A stretch of 11,954 bases of DNA from Treponema sp. (lineage in GTDB: Bacteria > Spirochaetota > Spirochaetia > Treponematales > Breznakiellaceae): NCBI GenBank assembly GCA_031258265.1, contig JAIRNB010000004.1, forward strand, positions 1-11,954, written 5' to 3'. Shown piece by piece: positions 6,818 through 11,954 of the stretch. The notes under the pieces were generated by a model. That model did no database searches. It was not told the origin of the DNA and saw only the letters and a list, made by a program, of their open reading frames with translations. Numbering within the stretch: position 1 is the first letter of the stretch; every line of letters begins with the position of its first letter. Made by a program: the position numbers and the translations under genes.

Positions 6818-7837
6818 TTACCACCGGATAGTTCCTTTCTGCCAGGCCAGAACCCTGTTGCGGACTTTGAACTGGATATTGATGAGGAGGGAAAAGGTAA
6901 GGGCGATCACGATAAGGGCTGCGTAGACCTGGGAATAGGCCATGGTTTCCCGCTGCCAGTTGATGTACCAGCCGATACCGAATTTGCATCCGATCATTTC
7001 CGCCGCCATAAGGGTAAGAAACGATGAGGAGGTGCCGTTGAAAAGCCCGGCGAAAATATTCGGCGCCGCCCCGGGGAGGGCGATGGAAAGGATGTTCCGT
7101 AAACTGCCGGCCCCCAGGGTGCTGGAGACCTCAAAGTAACTCTTTCGTACGTTCATGATGCCCGAACTGGTAAGTATCGTGGTGGGGAACCAGACTCCCA
7201 GGGCGATAAGGAAAAGGGCGGCGGAAGTAGCCCTGGTAAAGACCACCAGGGCCACCGGTATCCAGGCGGTGGAGGGGATAGGACCCACAATGCGGATACA
7301 GGGCATGATCCAGTAGTTCCAGCGGGGACTCCAGCCGATAAGGGTGCCGGTTATTACCCCCACCAGGGCCCCCAGGAAGAAACCGCCCAGGAGGAGTCTA
7401 AGGGAATAGACCAGACAGCGGAGGATAAAAAACCAGTCGGTAATGAACACCGAAACAATCCGTTCCGGCGCAGGGAAGTAGAGGCTGGGGATCAGATCGA
7501 GTTTTAGGGTGATAACATTGTAAAGGTTAAGAACCAGGAAAGCCGCCCCCAGAAACCAGGACTTGTAGCTTAACTTTTCCCGTAAATTCCGGTTAAAGAC
7601 GCTGGCGGCCGCCACAATGGCCAGGGCCGCGATGATCAGCAGGTTAAACCGGCTGAACCAGGGCAGAAGCTTTGGCCGGTAGCTTTCCGCCACGGGGAGG
7701 ACGCCGTGCAGAATCTGGGTGAAGGCCAGGGAGGCCAGGGGGATCAGCGCCTTCCAGTCAAAGCCTATTTCCTCCGGCTTCACCGTTTTTTCCCCGGCCA
7801 GCGCGGCGCTCAGGAATTCCGCTTTCGATTCCGCCAT
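6818..7837 (-). CDS. ABC transporter permease, SsuC/TauC-like, with N-terminal extension
   Basis: 339 aa inner-membrane permease. The C-terminal part (about 115-339) has the BPD_transp_1 layout: FPAPERIVSVF (about 121-131), several membrane segments, and a coupling loop EVSSTLGAGSLRNILSIALP resembling the EAA motif. The first 110 or so residues add extra hydrophobic segments (about 31-45, 66-82 and 93-108), so it is longer than the roughly 260-aa SsuC. Start: ATG with AAGGAGG 6-7 nt upstream. It is the first gene of the minus-strand operon, and the promoter with a dyad lies at 7900-7928. It is followed 2 nt later by the ATPase. Transporter class is firm, the substrate is inferred from neighbours only. 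Confidence 0.92.
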   Translation of the reverse strand: MAESKAEFLSAALAGEKTVKPEEIGFDWKALIPLASLAFTQILHGVLPVAESYRPKLLPWFSRFNLLIIAALAIVAAASVFNRNLREKLSYKSWFLGAAFLVLNLYNVITLKLDLIPSLYFPAPERIVSVFITDWFFILRCLVYSLRLLLGGFFLGALVGVITGTLIGWSPRWNYWIMPCIRIVGPIPSTAWIPVALVVFTRATSAALFLIALGVWFPTTILTSSGIMNVRKSYFEVSSTLGAGSLRNILSIALPGAAPNIFAGLFNGTSSSFLTLMAAEMIGCKFGIGWYINWQRETMAYSQVYAALIVIALTFSLLINIQFKVRNRVLAWQKGTIRW

Positions 7838-7899
7838 ATAAACCTCCTTATTCTAGAATTCATCGATAATTCATAGTAAGACGCTATAAATATTATCTT

Positions 7900-7928
7900 A
7901 TTATGCCTAGCAACTTACTAGGAATTTT
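7900..7928 (-). promoter_or_regulatory. Candidate promoter with dyad operator for the transporter/reductase block
   Basis: On the minus strand a CATAAT -10 (7905-7900, 5 of 6 consensus) is preceded by exactly 17 bp that form the dyad CCTAG-N7-CTAGG (7922-7906), with a poor -35 (AAAATT, 7928-7923). A dyad filling the spacer is a common place for a regulator to act. A consensus TTGACA lies at 7951-7946 but has no good -10 at the right distance. Start-site prediction is by eye. Confidence 0.45.
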
Positions 7929-8046
7929 CACTAAAAAAAGATTTTTGTCAAGTATGTCCGCCCAAAAATCGATTAATTTTGGATAAATGCCCATGTCCCG
8001 CATCCGGCTGGTGTTGGGCAAGCCCCTAGCAGTCGTTGCAAGCAGG

Positions 8047-8077
8047 TTTTTGCATAAATATGCAAAAAATCATGATT
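8047..8077. repeat. AT-rich inverted repeat plus short palindrome
   Basis: Arms TTTTTGCATA (8047-8056) and TATGCAAAAA (8059-8068) are perfect 10-bp complements around a 2-bp spacer. A second perfect palindrome, AATCATGATT (8068-8077), abuts it. The pair could be operator sites or a cruciform, as no coding sense is present. Confidence 0.75.
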
Positions 8078-8102
8078 ATCCGGTTGTTTTCGTGGTTATA
8101 CG

Positions 8103-8134
8103 GTATAAATATTCATCGGTATGAATATTTATAC
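8103..8134. repeat. 32-bp inverted repeat with 14-bp perfect arms
   Basis: The arms GTATAAATATTCAT (8103-8116) and its exact complement (8121-8134) are separated by CGGT. Each half is preceded by CGGT (8101-8104 is C-G-G-T, and again 8117-8120), so the unit also has direct-repeat character. Function is unknown. Binding site for a dimeric regulator, or hairpin, are both possible. Confidence 0.8.
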
Positions 8135-8170
8135 TATTTTAAGCGTAAAGCGCGACAAACTCCCAGCCAG

Positions 8171-8206
8171 GCCGGACTTCGAGTTTTGCTGCCAGGGCAG
8201 TCCGGC
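8171..8206. other. Hairpin, 8-bp GC-rich stem
   Basis: GCCGGACT (8171-8178) pairs perfectly with AGTCCGGC (8199-8206) around a 20-nt loop. It lies just upstream of structured repeat copy 1 and may be part of the same transcript or element. Confidence 0.5.
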
Positions 8207-8316
8207 GGCCAAAATCCGCGGCACAAAATTCCAAATCCCGCGAGGCGCAAGGGATAGAAACGGAAATACTTTTGGCGCAGCCAAAAGATTGGAGTGGATA
8301 GCCCGGTCCCCGGCAG

Positions 8317-8546
8317 GCAGAATAAAAGCGCCCCCTTAAGGGGTGCGTTAAGAAGAAAAATGCAACACGCCCGGCACACAGGGAAAGCCGCTGTAGCGGT
8401 AATATGCGCGAAGGCGCGCCCTGCCTCAGCTAATGCTGAGGCGCATTAGTTCAGCATTGGGGCATTACCGGCGCTAGGCCGTGTCACATGGGGCTAATGA
8501 ACAACCTGCGGTTGTTTTTTCATGGCCCGGCCTGAGCGCTGTGCCG
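8317..8546 (+). ncRNA. Hairpin-rich insert inside P3 of repeat copy 1 (candidate non-coding RNA)
   Basis: About 230 nt with closely spaced perfect or near-perfect stems: 8329-8347 (CGC and CCC arms with one mismatch), 8406-8419 (GCGCG / CGCGC, loop AAGG), 8423-8442 (GCCTCAGC / GCTGAGGC, loop TAAT) and 8500-8516 (terminator-like). No open reading frame with a ribosome site fits. It is absent from copy 2, so it looks like an expansion or a nested insertion. Transcription is not shown, and the strand is inferred from the terminator orientation. Confidence 0.35.
8500..8520 (+). terminator. Intrinsic terminator on the plus strand
   Basis: The stem AACAACC (8500-8506) / GGTTGTT (8510-8516) with loop TGC is followed by TTTT, giving a T-run at 8515-8520. 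No plus-strand gene lies upstream in this intergenic region, so it would end a non-coding transcript or insulate padR from upstream transcription. Confidence 0.6.
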
Positions 8547-8619
8547 CTGCCGGGGATGCGCCCAAAAAACAAGAGGATAAAAATTTTTATGCGCTATCCG
8601 CCGTTATTTCGCGGATCAC

Positions 8620-8661
8620 TTGATTTCCCGGTTATTCCATTGTATTATGTAATCAATAGTA
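8620..8661 (+). promoter_or_regulatory. padR promoter overlapped by 19-bp near-palindromic operator
   Basis: TTGATT (8620-8625), a 17-bp spacer, then TATTAT (8643-8648) make a good sigma-70-type promoter. The -10 begins the motif TATTATGTAATCAATAGTA (8643-8661), shared with 17 of 19 identity upstream of the Omp85-like gene (9674-9692). The motif ends 2 bp before the padR ATG, so binding would block transcription, which is typical of PadR autoregulation. The mRNA leader would be only about 8 nt. Confidence 0.65.
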
Positions 8662-8663
8662 CG

Positions 8664-9008
8664 ATGAAACAAAAAGATGTGGAGATCGGGAAGGATCTCA
8701 TCCAGGGCCATATCAACCTTATCATCCTCTGTCTTTTGATGGAAAAAGACCGCTACGGGTATGAAGTTTTCAAGGAAGTCCTGGCCCGGACCGGCGGCGC
8801 CTATGAGCTTAAAGAACCGTCCTTATATACGGCCTTTAGGCGGATGGAAGCTGAAAAGCTCATTAGCGCCTATTGGGGCGATGAATCCCAGGGTGGACGG
8901 CGGAAATACTACCGGATCACCGCCGAAGGGAAAGCCGCCTGCAAACAGGGGCTGCGGGAATGGGACATGGTTAAACAGATACTTGATACCATATTGAGGA
9001 TTGTATGA
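8664..9008 (+). CDS. PadR-family winged-helix transcriptional regulator
   Basis: 114 aa, the short PadR type. The DNA-binding winged helix spans about residues 10-85: GHINLIILCLL (15-25), RYGYEVFKEVL (30-40), LKEPSLYTAFRRMEAEKLI (49-67) and the wing GGRRKYYRITAEGKAA (77-92), followed by a C-terminal dimerisation helix. A longer reading from 8481 is rejected because the added part runs through repeat and terminator sequence. The ATG at 8664 lacks a clear Shine-Dalgarno and sits about 8 nt after the predicted transcript start, so translation may be leaderless-like. Its stop overlaps the next gene by 4 nt (ATGA), an operon arrangement common for PadR plus a HAAS-type membrane protein. Likely a repressor of itself and of the 9717 gene. 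The inducing signal is unknown. Confidence 0.92.
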   Translation: MKQKDVEIGKDLIQGHINLIILCLLMEKDRYGYEVFKEVLARTGGAYELKEPSLYTAFRRMEAEKLISAYWGDESQGGRRKYYRITAEGKAACKQGLREWDMVKQILDTILRIV

Positions 9009-9634
9009 ATACACGGGTGCATTATTTTGTCCGGGGTCTGTTCCGGAGCATGGAAAAGACCGCGGAGGTGGCGGAACAGCAGCAGGAGTTGGAAAGCCAT
9101 ATCCTGGAACACCTCGCCGATTTAAGCGCCGGCGGCATGGACGGGGAAGAAGCCTTTGCCAAGGCGGTAGATTCCCTGGGGGACCTGGACGAATTGATCG
9201 AGACCTTGAGCGGGCGGAAGATAAAGATCCCCATCTGGCGGCACGATCTAAAAGTATACAGCGTGGAACTGCTGTACGGCATGGCGCACATTTGCGGCAT
9301 GATCCTCGGGTTTAACCACTGGGGCCTGCAAATCGTTTCACTGTACGTCGGAGTTGGAGGGTTCCTGGCCTATTCCATCCCCTTCTTCAATGTCCTTGTA
9401 CACTTCGTCAAATACCCCGACGCGGTACGGACGGTTCCCGCCGTCCCCAGCGCCGAAGTGAGAAACTCCTTTTTGGGGTGGTTTTTCATTTCCCTCATCG
9501 CGTGGATCATGAATATCTGCATGATCCGGGTCTATGGGCAGAACGCTGTTTGGGCATGGATGCCCACTATGGGGCTCTTTACCTGGCCCCTGATGCGCAG
9601 CGTTGACGCATGGCTGCTGCGCAGGGGGAAGTAA
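9005..9634 (+). CDS. HAAS/permease-prefix-like integral membrane protein, PadR partner
   Basis: 209 aa. Residues 1-75 form a charged helical region with LESHILEHLADL (29-40), GEEAFAKAVDSLGDLDELIETL (47-68), the pattern of HAAS / permease-prefix domains. This is followed by about four hydrophobic segments (about 88-104, 108-135, 155-176 and 182-205), so it should sit in the inner membrane with the N-terminal domain in the cytoplasm. Such proteins are regularly encoded directly after short PadR regulators and are thought to sense or relay envelope signals, the precise role being unclear. The start overlaps the padR stop (ATGA). No T-rich terminator follows. The 82-bp gap to the next gene holds a second operator. 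Confidence 0.75.
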   Translation: MNTRVHYFVRGLFRSMEKTAEVAEQQQELESHILEHLADLSAGGMDGEEAFAKAVDSLGDLDELIETLSGRKIKIPIWRHDLKVYSVELLYGMAHICGMILGFNHWGLQIVSLYVGVGGFLAYSIPFFNVLVHFVKYPDAVRTVPAVPSAEVRNSFLGWFFISLIAWIMNICMIRVYGQNAVWAWMPTMGLFTWPLMRSVDAWLLRRGK

Positions 9635-9664
9635 TTCTCATGAACATCGCCGGGCGAAAAAAAT

Positions 9665-9693
9665 TTGCCTTTGTACTATGTAAACAATAGTAT
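9665..9693 (+). promoter_or_regulatory. Promoter and PadR-type operator upstream of the Omp85-like gene
   Basis: The 19-bp motif TACTATGTAAACAATAGTA (9674-9692) has exact arms TACTAT / ATAGTA and matches the padR upstream motif at 17 of 19 positions. A weak promoter TTGCCT (9665-9670), 17 bp, TAGTAT (9688-9693) would place it between and over the core elements, consistent with repression. Binding by PadR is inferred from position and sharing only. Confidence 0.55.
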
Positions 9694-9716
9694 TACTGAT
9701 TAAATTGATTTAACCT

Positions 9717-10967
9717 ATGCGGTATATATGCGGAATTATCCTTGCCTTGCTGGTTTCCCATACCGCCCTTGCCGGTGAGGAAGAAACGATCCGTATCGCG
9801 CGGATTCGCCTTATTATTGACAACGCCGAATACGAATGGCAGGAGGCGGGTATAGTCCCCGGTGATGATGGAGAAACCGGGGAGGCCCCGGTTCTGAAAC
9901 CCGAAACCATCGTATCCTTCATCAGTTTCCGCCCCAATCAGCGGCTGGGGATAGGCCGGCTGGAAAAACGCTGTCTGGATACGGAGCGGCGTATCAGGGA
10001 CAGCGGCTATGTATACGAGGCCGCCGTAACCATAGTACCGCCCCGGAAAAATCCTGGTGAACGCAGCATCGTGGTGGAGGTTCTTTCGGGATTCCTCTGG
10101 CGCTACGGCGGGGGTAATGCCTGGGCCATGATCGGCAAAACAGGGCTGGGGGGCGAGCGGGCGGAGGCCCGGCTCTACGCCGGGTATAACCGCAGCGGAC
10201 TGCGCTACCTCCATTCCCGAGTCGGGGGAATCCCGCTGGCCCTGGGGGGGCAGTTTTTCTATTACGGCCCCGGCGAGTATCAGGGAAAAGGGTATGGGGA
10301 CAGGGAGAACCGTTTTGAGGCCGTGGCCACCACAGGCTGGTATATACACCCCGGTCTTTTTACCGGAATTGATACGGCCCAGAGCGGTTTCGGTTTTAGT
10401 GCGCCGGGGCTCTTTTCGGTACAGCCCTTTGCCGTTTGGCACGGTTATCTCAATGCCGGTGTTAATAGCGACTGGGGCATAAACGGGCGGATCTTTTGGT
10501 ATCCCCTGTTACAAGAATCAAAATACGAGGCCCGGTCGTATATCCACATCGGCATAAACGATAATTTTACTGTTGCCCTCAGCGCCGGCGGCGGTTACGC
10601 GCCCGGTGAACTCCCCGAAACGGCGCTGTTTGATTTGTACTATACCGAAGACCGGAGTGTCCGTTCCGGCTATAGGGCGGCGGAACTGAGGGGGGACCGC
10701 TATGTCCTGGGTTCCGCTGAACTCCGCTGGAATTTTTTCAGTTTTAATTTCGCCGCTGTTTTTAACTGTACCCTGCAGGCATACCTGTTTGCCGACACCG
10801 GAAAATTGGATGGCGGGATAGAACCGCGGCAGCCCCTGGTTGACGCCTTTGGCGGGGGCCTCCGGGTACTTTTCGCCAATCCGGTGTTTGCGTATTTCAG
10901 TTTTTCCTACGGCCTTAACCACGAAGGAAAGGGCCGTTTTGTATGTACCGGCACCGCCGGGTTTTGA
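9717..10967 (+). CDS. Small Omp85/BamA-TamA-like outer-membrane protein, one POTRA-like domain
   Basis: 416 aa. A signal peptide (hydrophobic 5-18) ends at TALA, with cleavage likely after residue 19. Residues about 60-125 have a POTRA-like alternation: a helix-rich part RLGIGRLEKRCLDTERRIRDSG, then strands with SGYVYEAAVTIV and RSIVVEVLSG. The rest (about 126-416) is rich in alternating aromatic/hydrophobic strands. Omp85-type features are VRSGYR...ELRG (315-326), resembling the VRGF/Y loop 6 motif, AYLFADTG (355-362), the GGGLRVLFANP segment (379-389) and a C-terminal Phe for barrel recognition. It should reside in the outer membrane and may insert or export proteins or lipids. There is no visible ribosome site before the ATG. 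It precedes the helical-repeat gene by 21 nt, which suggests a shared transcript. Family assignment is moderate, cargo unknown. Confidence 0.7.
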   Translation: MRYICGIILALLVSHTALAGEEETIRIARIRLIIDNAEYEWQEAGIVPGDDGETGEAPVLKPETIVSFISFRPNQRLGIGRLEKRCLDTERRIRDSGYVYEAAVTIVPPRKNPGERSIVVEVLSGFLWRYGGGNAWAMIGKTGLGGERAEARLYAGYNRSGLRYLHSRVGGIPLALGGQFFYYGPGEYQGKGYGDRENRFEAVATTGWYIHPGLFTGIDTAQSGFGFSAPGLFSVQPFAVWHGYLNAGVNSDWGINGRIFWYPLLQESKYEARSYIHIGINDNFTVALSAGGGYAPGELPETALFDLYYTEDRSVRSGYRAAELRGDRYVLGSAELRWNFFSFNFAAVFNCTLQAYLFADTGKLDGGIEPRQPLVDAFGGGLRVLFANPVFAYFSFSYGLNHEGKGRFVCTGTAGF

Positions 10968-10988
10968 AAAAGGAGAAGGAGAAGAATT

Positions 10989-11789
10989 ATGAAGATGAAA
11001 CTGCTATTCCGGCAGCTATGTACATGCGGTTTTGCTTCCTTACAGAAGAATCTGCCACACAGCGAAGCGCAAGGGATAGAAGCGGAAATCCCGCAAGCCC
11101 ACCGCGGGTGGGCTGAGGAATTGAAGCGGATAGCCCGGTCCGGCGCCGGCGCCGGATGCGCCCAAATCCACAAGTTTAATTGTACCGGGATACTACAAGC
11201 CCTGCTGTTCTTGTTACCGGCCCTTTCCCTGCCCCTGGGGGCGGTGGAACCGGAGGCGGACATACAACGGGGTATTGCCTGCCACGAGCGGGCGGTAACC
11301 GTGCCGGAGAACAATATCGAAGAGGGGAAGGCGATTTTGTATCCATACATCAACGGGTATCCCCTGGCGAAGGGGTACTACGGCAGTTTTTTGACCCTGG
11401 AATCAGCCGGACACGCCAGGCGGAACAATATGCTGCAGGCCACGTCCCTGCTTGACGAGGGAACCGCCCTTATTGACGAGGCGGTCCGTAGCGCCCCTGA
11501 CCTGGTGGACCTCAGAGTATTACGCATGATCAACAGCTATGAAATTTCAAGCCACTCACCATTTGATCGCTACGGTATTATGAAAACCGACATGGACTGG
11601 CTTGAGGCCCGCCGGAATCAATTTATGGCAAGTCTATTGGGAATACTGGAACTTTATAAGGGCCTTTACTGCCTGAAGAACCGCCGTATTACTGCCGCCC
11701 TTGCCGCCTTTGAAGCTTGTATACGGGTATCCCCCGGATCGCAAGAGGCGCGGGAAGCGGAACGGCAATTACAGCGTTACGGAGAATAA
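10989..11789 (+). CDS. Secreted helical-repeat (TPR-like) protein with an in-frame repeat insertion in its signal peptide
   Basis: 266 aa. It starts at an ATG with a strong AAGGAGAAGGAG ribosome site, 21 nt after the Omp85-like stop. Residues 1-10 are a normal charged signal start (MKMKLLFRQL), then about 54 residues come from structured repeat copy 2, then a hydrophobic segment (68-83) ending PLGA at 85, a typical cleavage site. Removing 54 codons (11019-11180) rejoins a normal-looking signal peptide. Residues 86-266 are helical, with TPR-like stretches such as LLDEGTALIDEAVRSAPDL and RRITAALAAFEACIRVSPGS, the latter near the C terminus. No known function is recognised. A periplasmic partner of the Omp85-like protein is plausible. 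Whether the interrupted signal still works is uncertain. Confidence 0.75.
   Translation: MKMKLLFRQLCTCGFASLQKNLPHSEAQGIEAEIPQAHRGWAEELKRIARSGAGAGCAQIHKFNCTGILQALLFLLPALSLPLGAVEPEADIQRGIACHERAVTVPENNIEEGKAILYPYINGYPLAKGYYGSFLTLESAGHARRNNMLQATSLLDEGTALIDEAVRSAPDLVDLRVLRMINSYEISSHSPFDRYGIMKTDMDWLEARRNQFMASLLGILELYKGLYCLKNRRITAALAAFEACIRVSPGSQEAREAERQLQRYGE
11067..11161 (+). repeat. Structured RNA-like repeat, copy 2 (compact, inside a coding sequence)
   Basis: Same plan as copy 1. P1: GCGCA (11067-11071) with TGCGC (11157-11161). First joining segment: 11072-11095, beginning AGGGATAGAAGCGGAAAT. P2: AGCCCACC / GGTGGGCT, loop GCG (11096-11114). Second joining segment: 11115-11138, ending GAAGCGGATAGCCCGG. 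P3: an 18-bp perfect palindrome with arms TCCGGCGCC / GGCGCCGGA (11139-11156). Downstream, CCCAAA and ACAAG are also shared with copy 1. The stems differ between copies while both stay paired. It is read through in frame by the surrounding gene. Confidence 0.75.
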
Positions 11790-11802
11790 CAGGAGACTTA
11801 TC

Positions 11803-11954
11803 ATGAAAAAACGCGGTGTATTTTTTATTGCCGGTATCGTGCTTCTCGTTATAACGGGGATCGCCATTTCGGTACGGTATTTCGGCGGGCGGAATAAAAC
11901 CCAAAACCCCGCCCAGCCTGATCCCGCCGGCATGGAGCGGCTTGCGGAATTACA
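11803..11954 (+). CDS. N-terminal part of a membrane-anchored protein (runs off the window)
   Basis: About 50 codons are visible, starting MKKRGVFFIAGIVLLVITG. A positively charged start and a single hydrophobic segment (6-24) form a signal anchor or uncleaved signal, followed by a polar, proline-rich linker. The AGGAG ribosome site is at 11791-11795, and the start lies 13 nt after the stop of the helical-repeat gene, so it is probably the same operon. A periplasmic adaptor or similar envelope protein would fit the neighbours, but too little is visible to name it. Confidence 0.7.
   Translation, partial: MKKRGVFFIAGIVLLVITGIAISVRYFGGRNKTQNPAQPDPAGMERLAEL

Larger units (their letters stand above)
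8244..8562 (+). repeat. Structured RNA-like repeat, copy 1 (expanded)
   Basis: A three-stem layout can be drawn. P1: GGCGCA (8244-8249) with TGCGCC (8557-8562). Joining segment: 8250-8268, starting AGGGATAGAAACGGAAAT. P2: CTTTTGGC / GCCAAAAG with loop GCA (8269-8287). Joining segment: ATTGGAGTGGATAGCCCGG (8288-8306). P3: TCCCCGGCAG (8307-8316) with CTGCCGGGGA (8547-8556). The joining segments closely match copy 2 at 11067-11161, while P2 and P3 differ in sequence in both strands and still pair, which is the pattern expected of a conserved RNA structure. In this copy P3 encloses about 230 nt of further hairpins. It may be a dispersed mobile repeat, a non-coding RNA or a cis-regulatory leader. 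I cannot match it to a known family. Confidence 0.65.
7838..8663. other. 826-bp divergent intergenic region
   Basis: No convincing gene is found here. The possible readings are short, lack ribosome sites and have no recognisable similarity. The stretch holds the minus-strand promoter (7900-7928), two AT-rich inverted repeats with a palindrome between them (8047-8134), an 8-bp hairpin (8171-8206), a structured repeat (8244-8562) with a terminator-like stem (8500-8520), and the padR promoter/operator (8620-8661). From 7952 to 8046 I see nothing distinctive. Confidence 0.8.

Noticed and set aside
6816..6989. Longer N terminus for the ABC ATPase
   Set aside because: The extension overlaps the permease and has no family similarity. 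The ATG at 6815 follows the permease stop by 2 nt.
8481..8663. Longer N terminus for PadR
   Set aside because: It runs through the terminator stem, repeat copy 1 and the padR promoter.
7838..8663. CRISPR array, tRNA or insertion-sequence gene in the gene-free region
   Set aside because: No regularly spaced repeats, no cloverleaf, and no transposase-like reading frame were found.
11055..11172. CCACA direct repeat as the target duplication of repeat copy 2
   Set aside because: The implied 113-nt insertion is not a multiple of three and does not restore a signal peptide. TGTAC does both.

Overview
The window carries two divergent gene blocks separated by an 826-bp gene-free stretch rich in palindromes and RNA-like hairpins. 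The gene content (NifB/D/K-like reductase, PadR control, Omp85-type outer-membrane protein) points to an anaerobic Gram-negative-type bacterium of moderately high GC. A gut spirochaete (Treponema-like) is my best guess, but that is an impression and not proven by any marker here.

Left block, minus strand, transcribed from about 7890 down to 38 and possibly beyond the window edge: an SsuC/TauC-type permease (7837-6818), its ATPase (6815-6030), a periplasmic SsuA/NMT1-type binding protein (5954-4932), a weak terminator, a leader with a perfect 26-bp palindrome, cysteine synthase cysK (4808-3861), a NifB-like radical SAM protein (3859-2930), a NifK-like subunit (2920-1580) and a NifD-like subunit (1558-38). 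The NifD/K pair keeps all six P-cluster cysteines and the cofactor cysteine. It lacks the residues that define true nitrogenase: the positions matching Azotobacter alpha-Gln191, alpha-His195 and alpha-His442 are different. With its own NifB, a sulfonate-type transporter and cysK, the most economical reading is an organosulfur-scavenging nitrogenase-like reductase, related in concept to methylthio-alkane reductase (Mar), with released sulfur assimilated into cysteine. No NifH-type reductase lies in the window. Positions 1-37, after the NifD stop, hold no recognisable gene.

Middle, 7838-8663: a promoter with a 17-bp dyad for the minus-strand block, a cluster of AT-rich palindromes (8047-8134), and a structured repeat (8244-8562). 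The repeat has two hairpins and a closing stem, and its second hairpin carries a roughly 230-nt hairpin-rich insert containing a terminator-like stem. A second copy of the repeat (11067-11161) lies inside a gene on the right, where it appears to interrupt a signal peptide in frame.

Right block, plus strand: a short PadR regulator (8664-9008), overlapping by 4 nt a HAAS/permease-prefix-like membrane protein (9005-9634), a small Omp85-like outer-membrane barrel with one POTRA-like domain (9717-10967), a secreted helical-repeat protein carrying the inserted repeat (10989-11789), and the start of a membrane-anchored protein (11803 to the window end). A shared 19-bp near-palindrome overlaps the padR promoter and sits upstream of the Omp85-like gene, so PadR probably controls both itself and the envelope genes.
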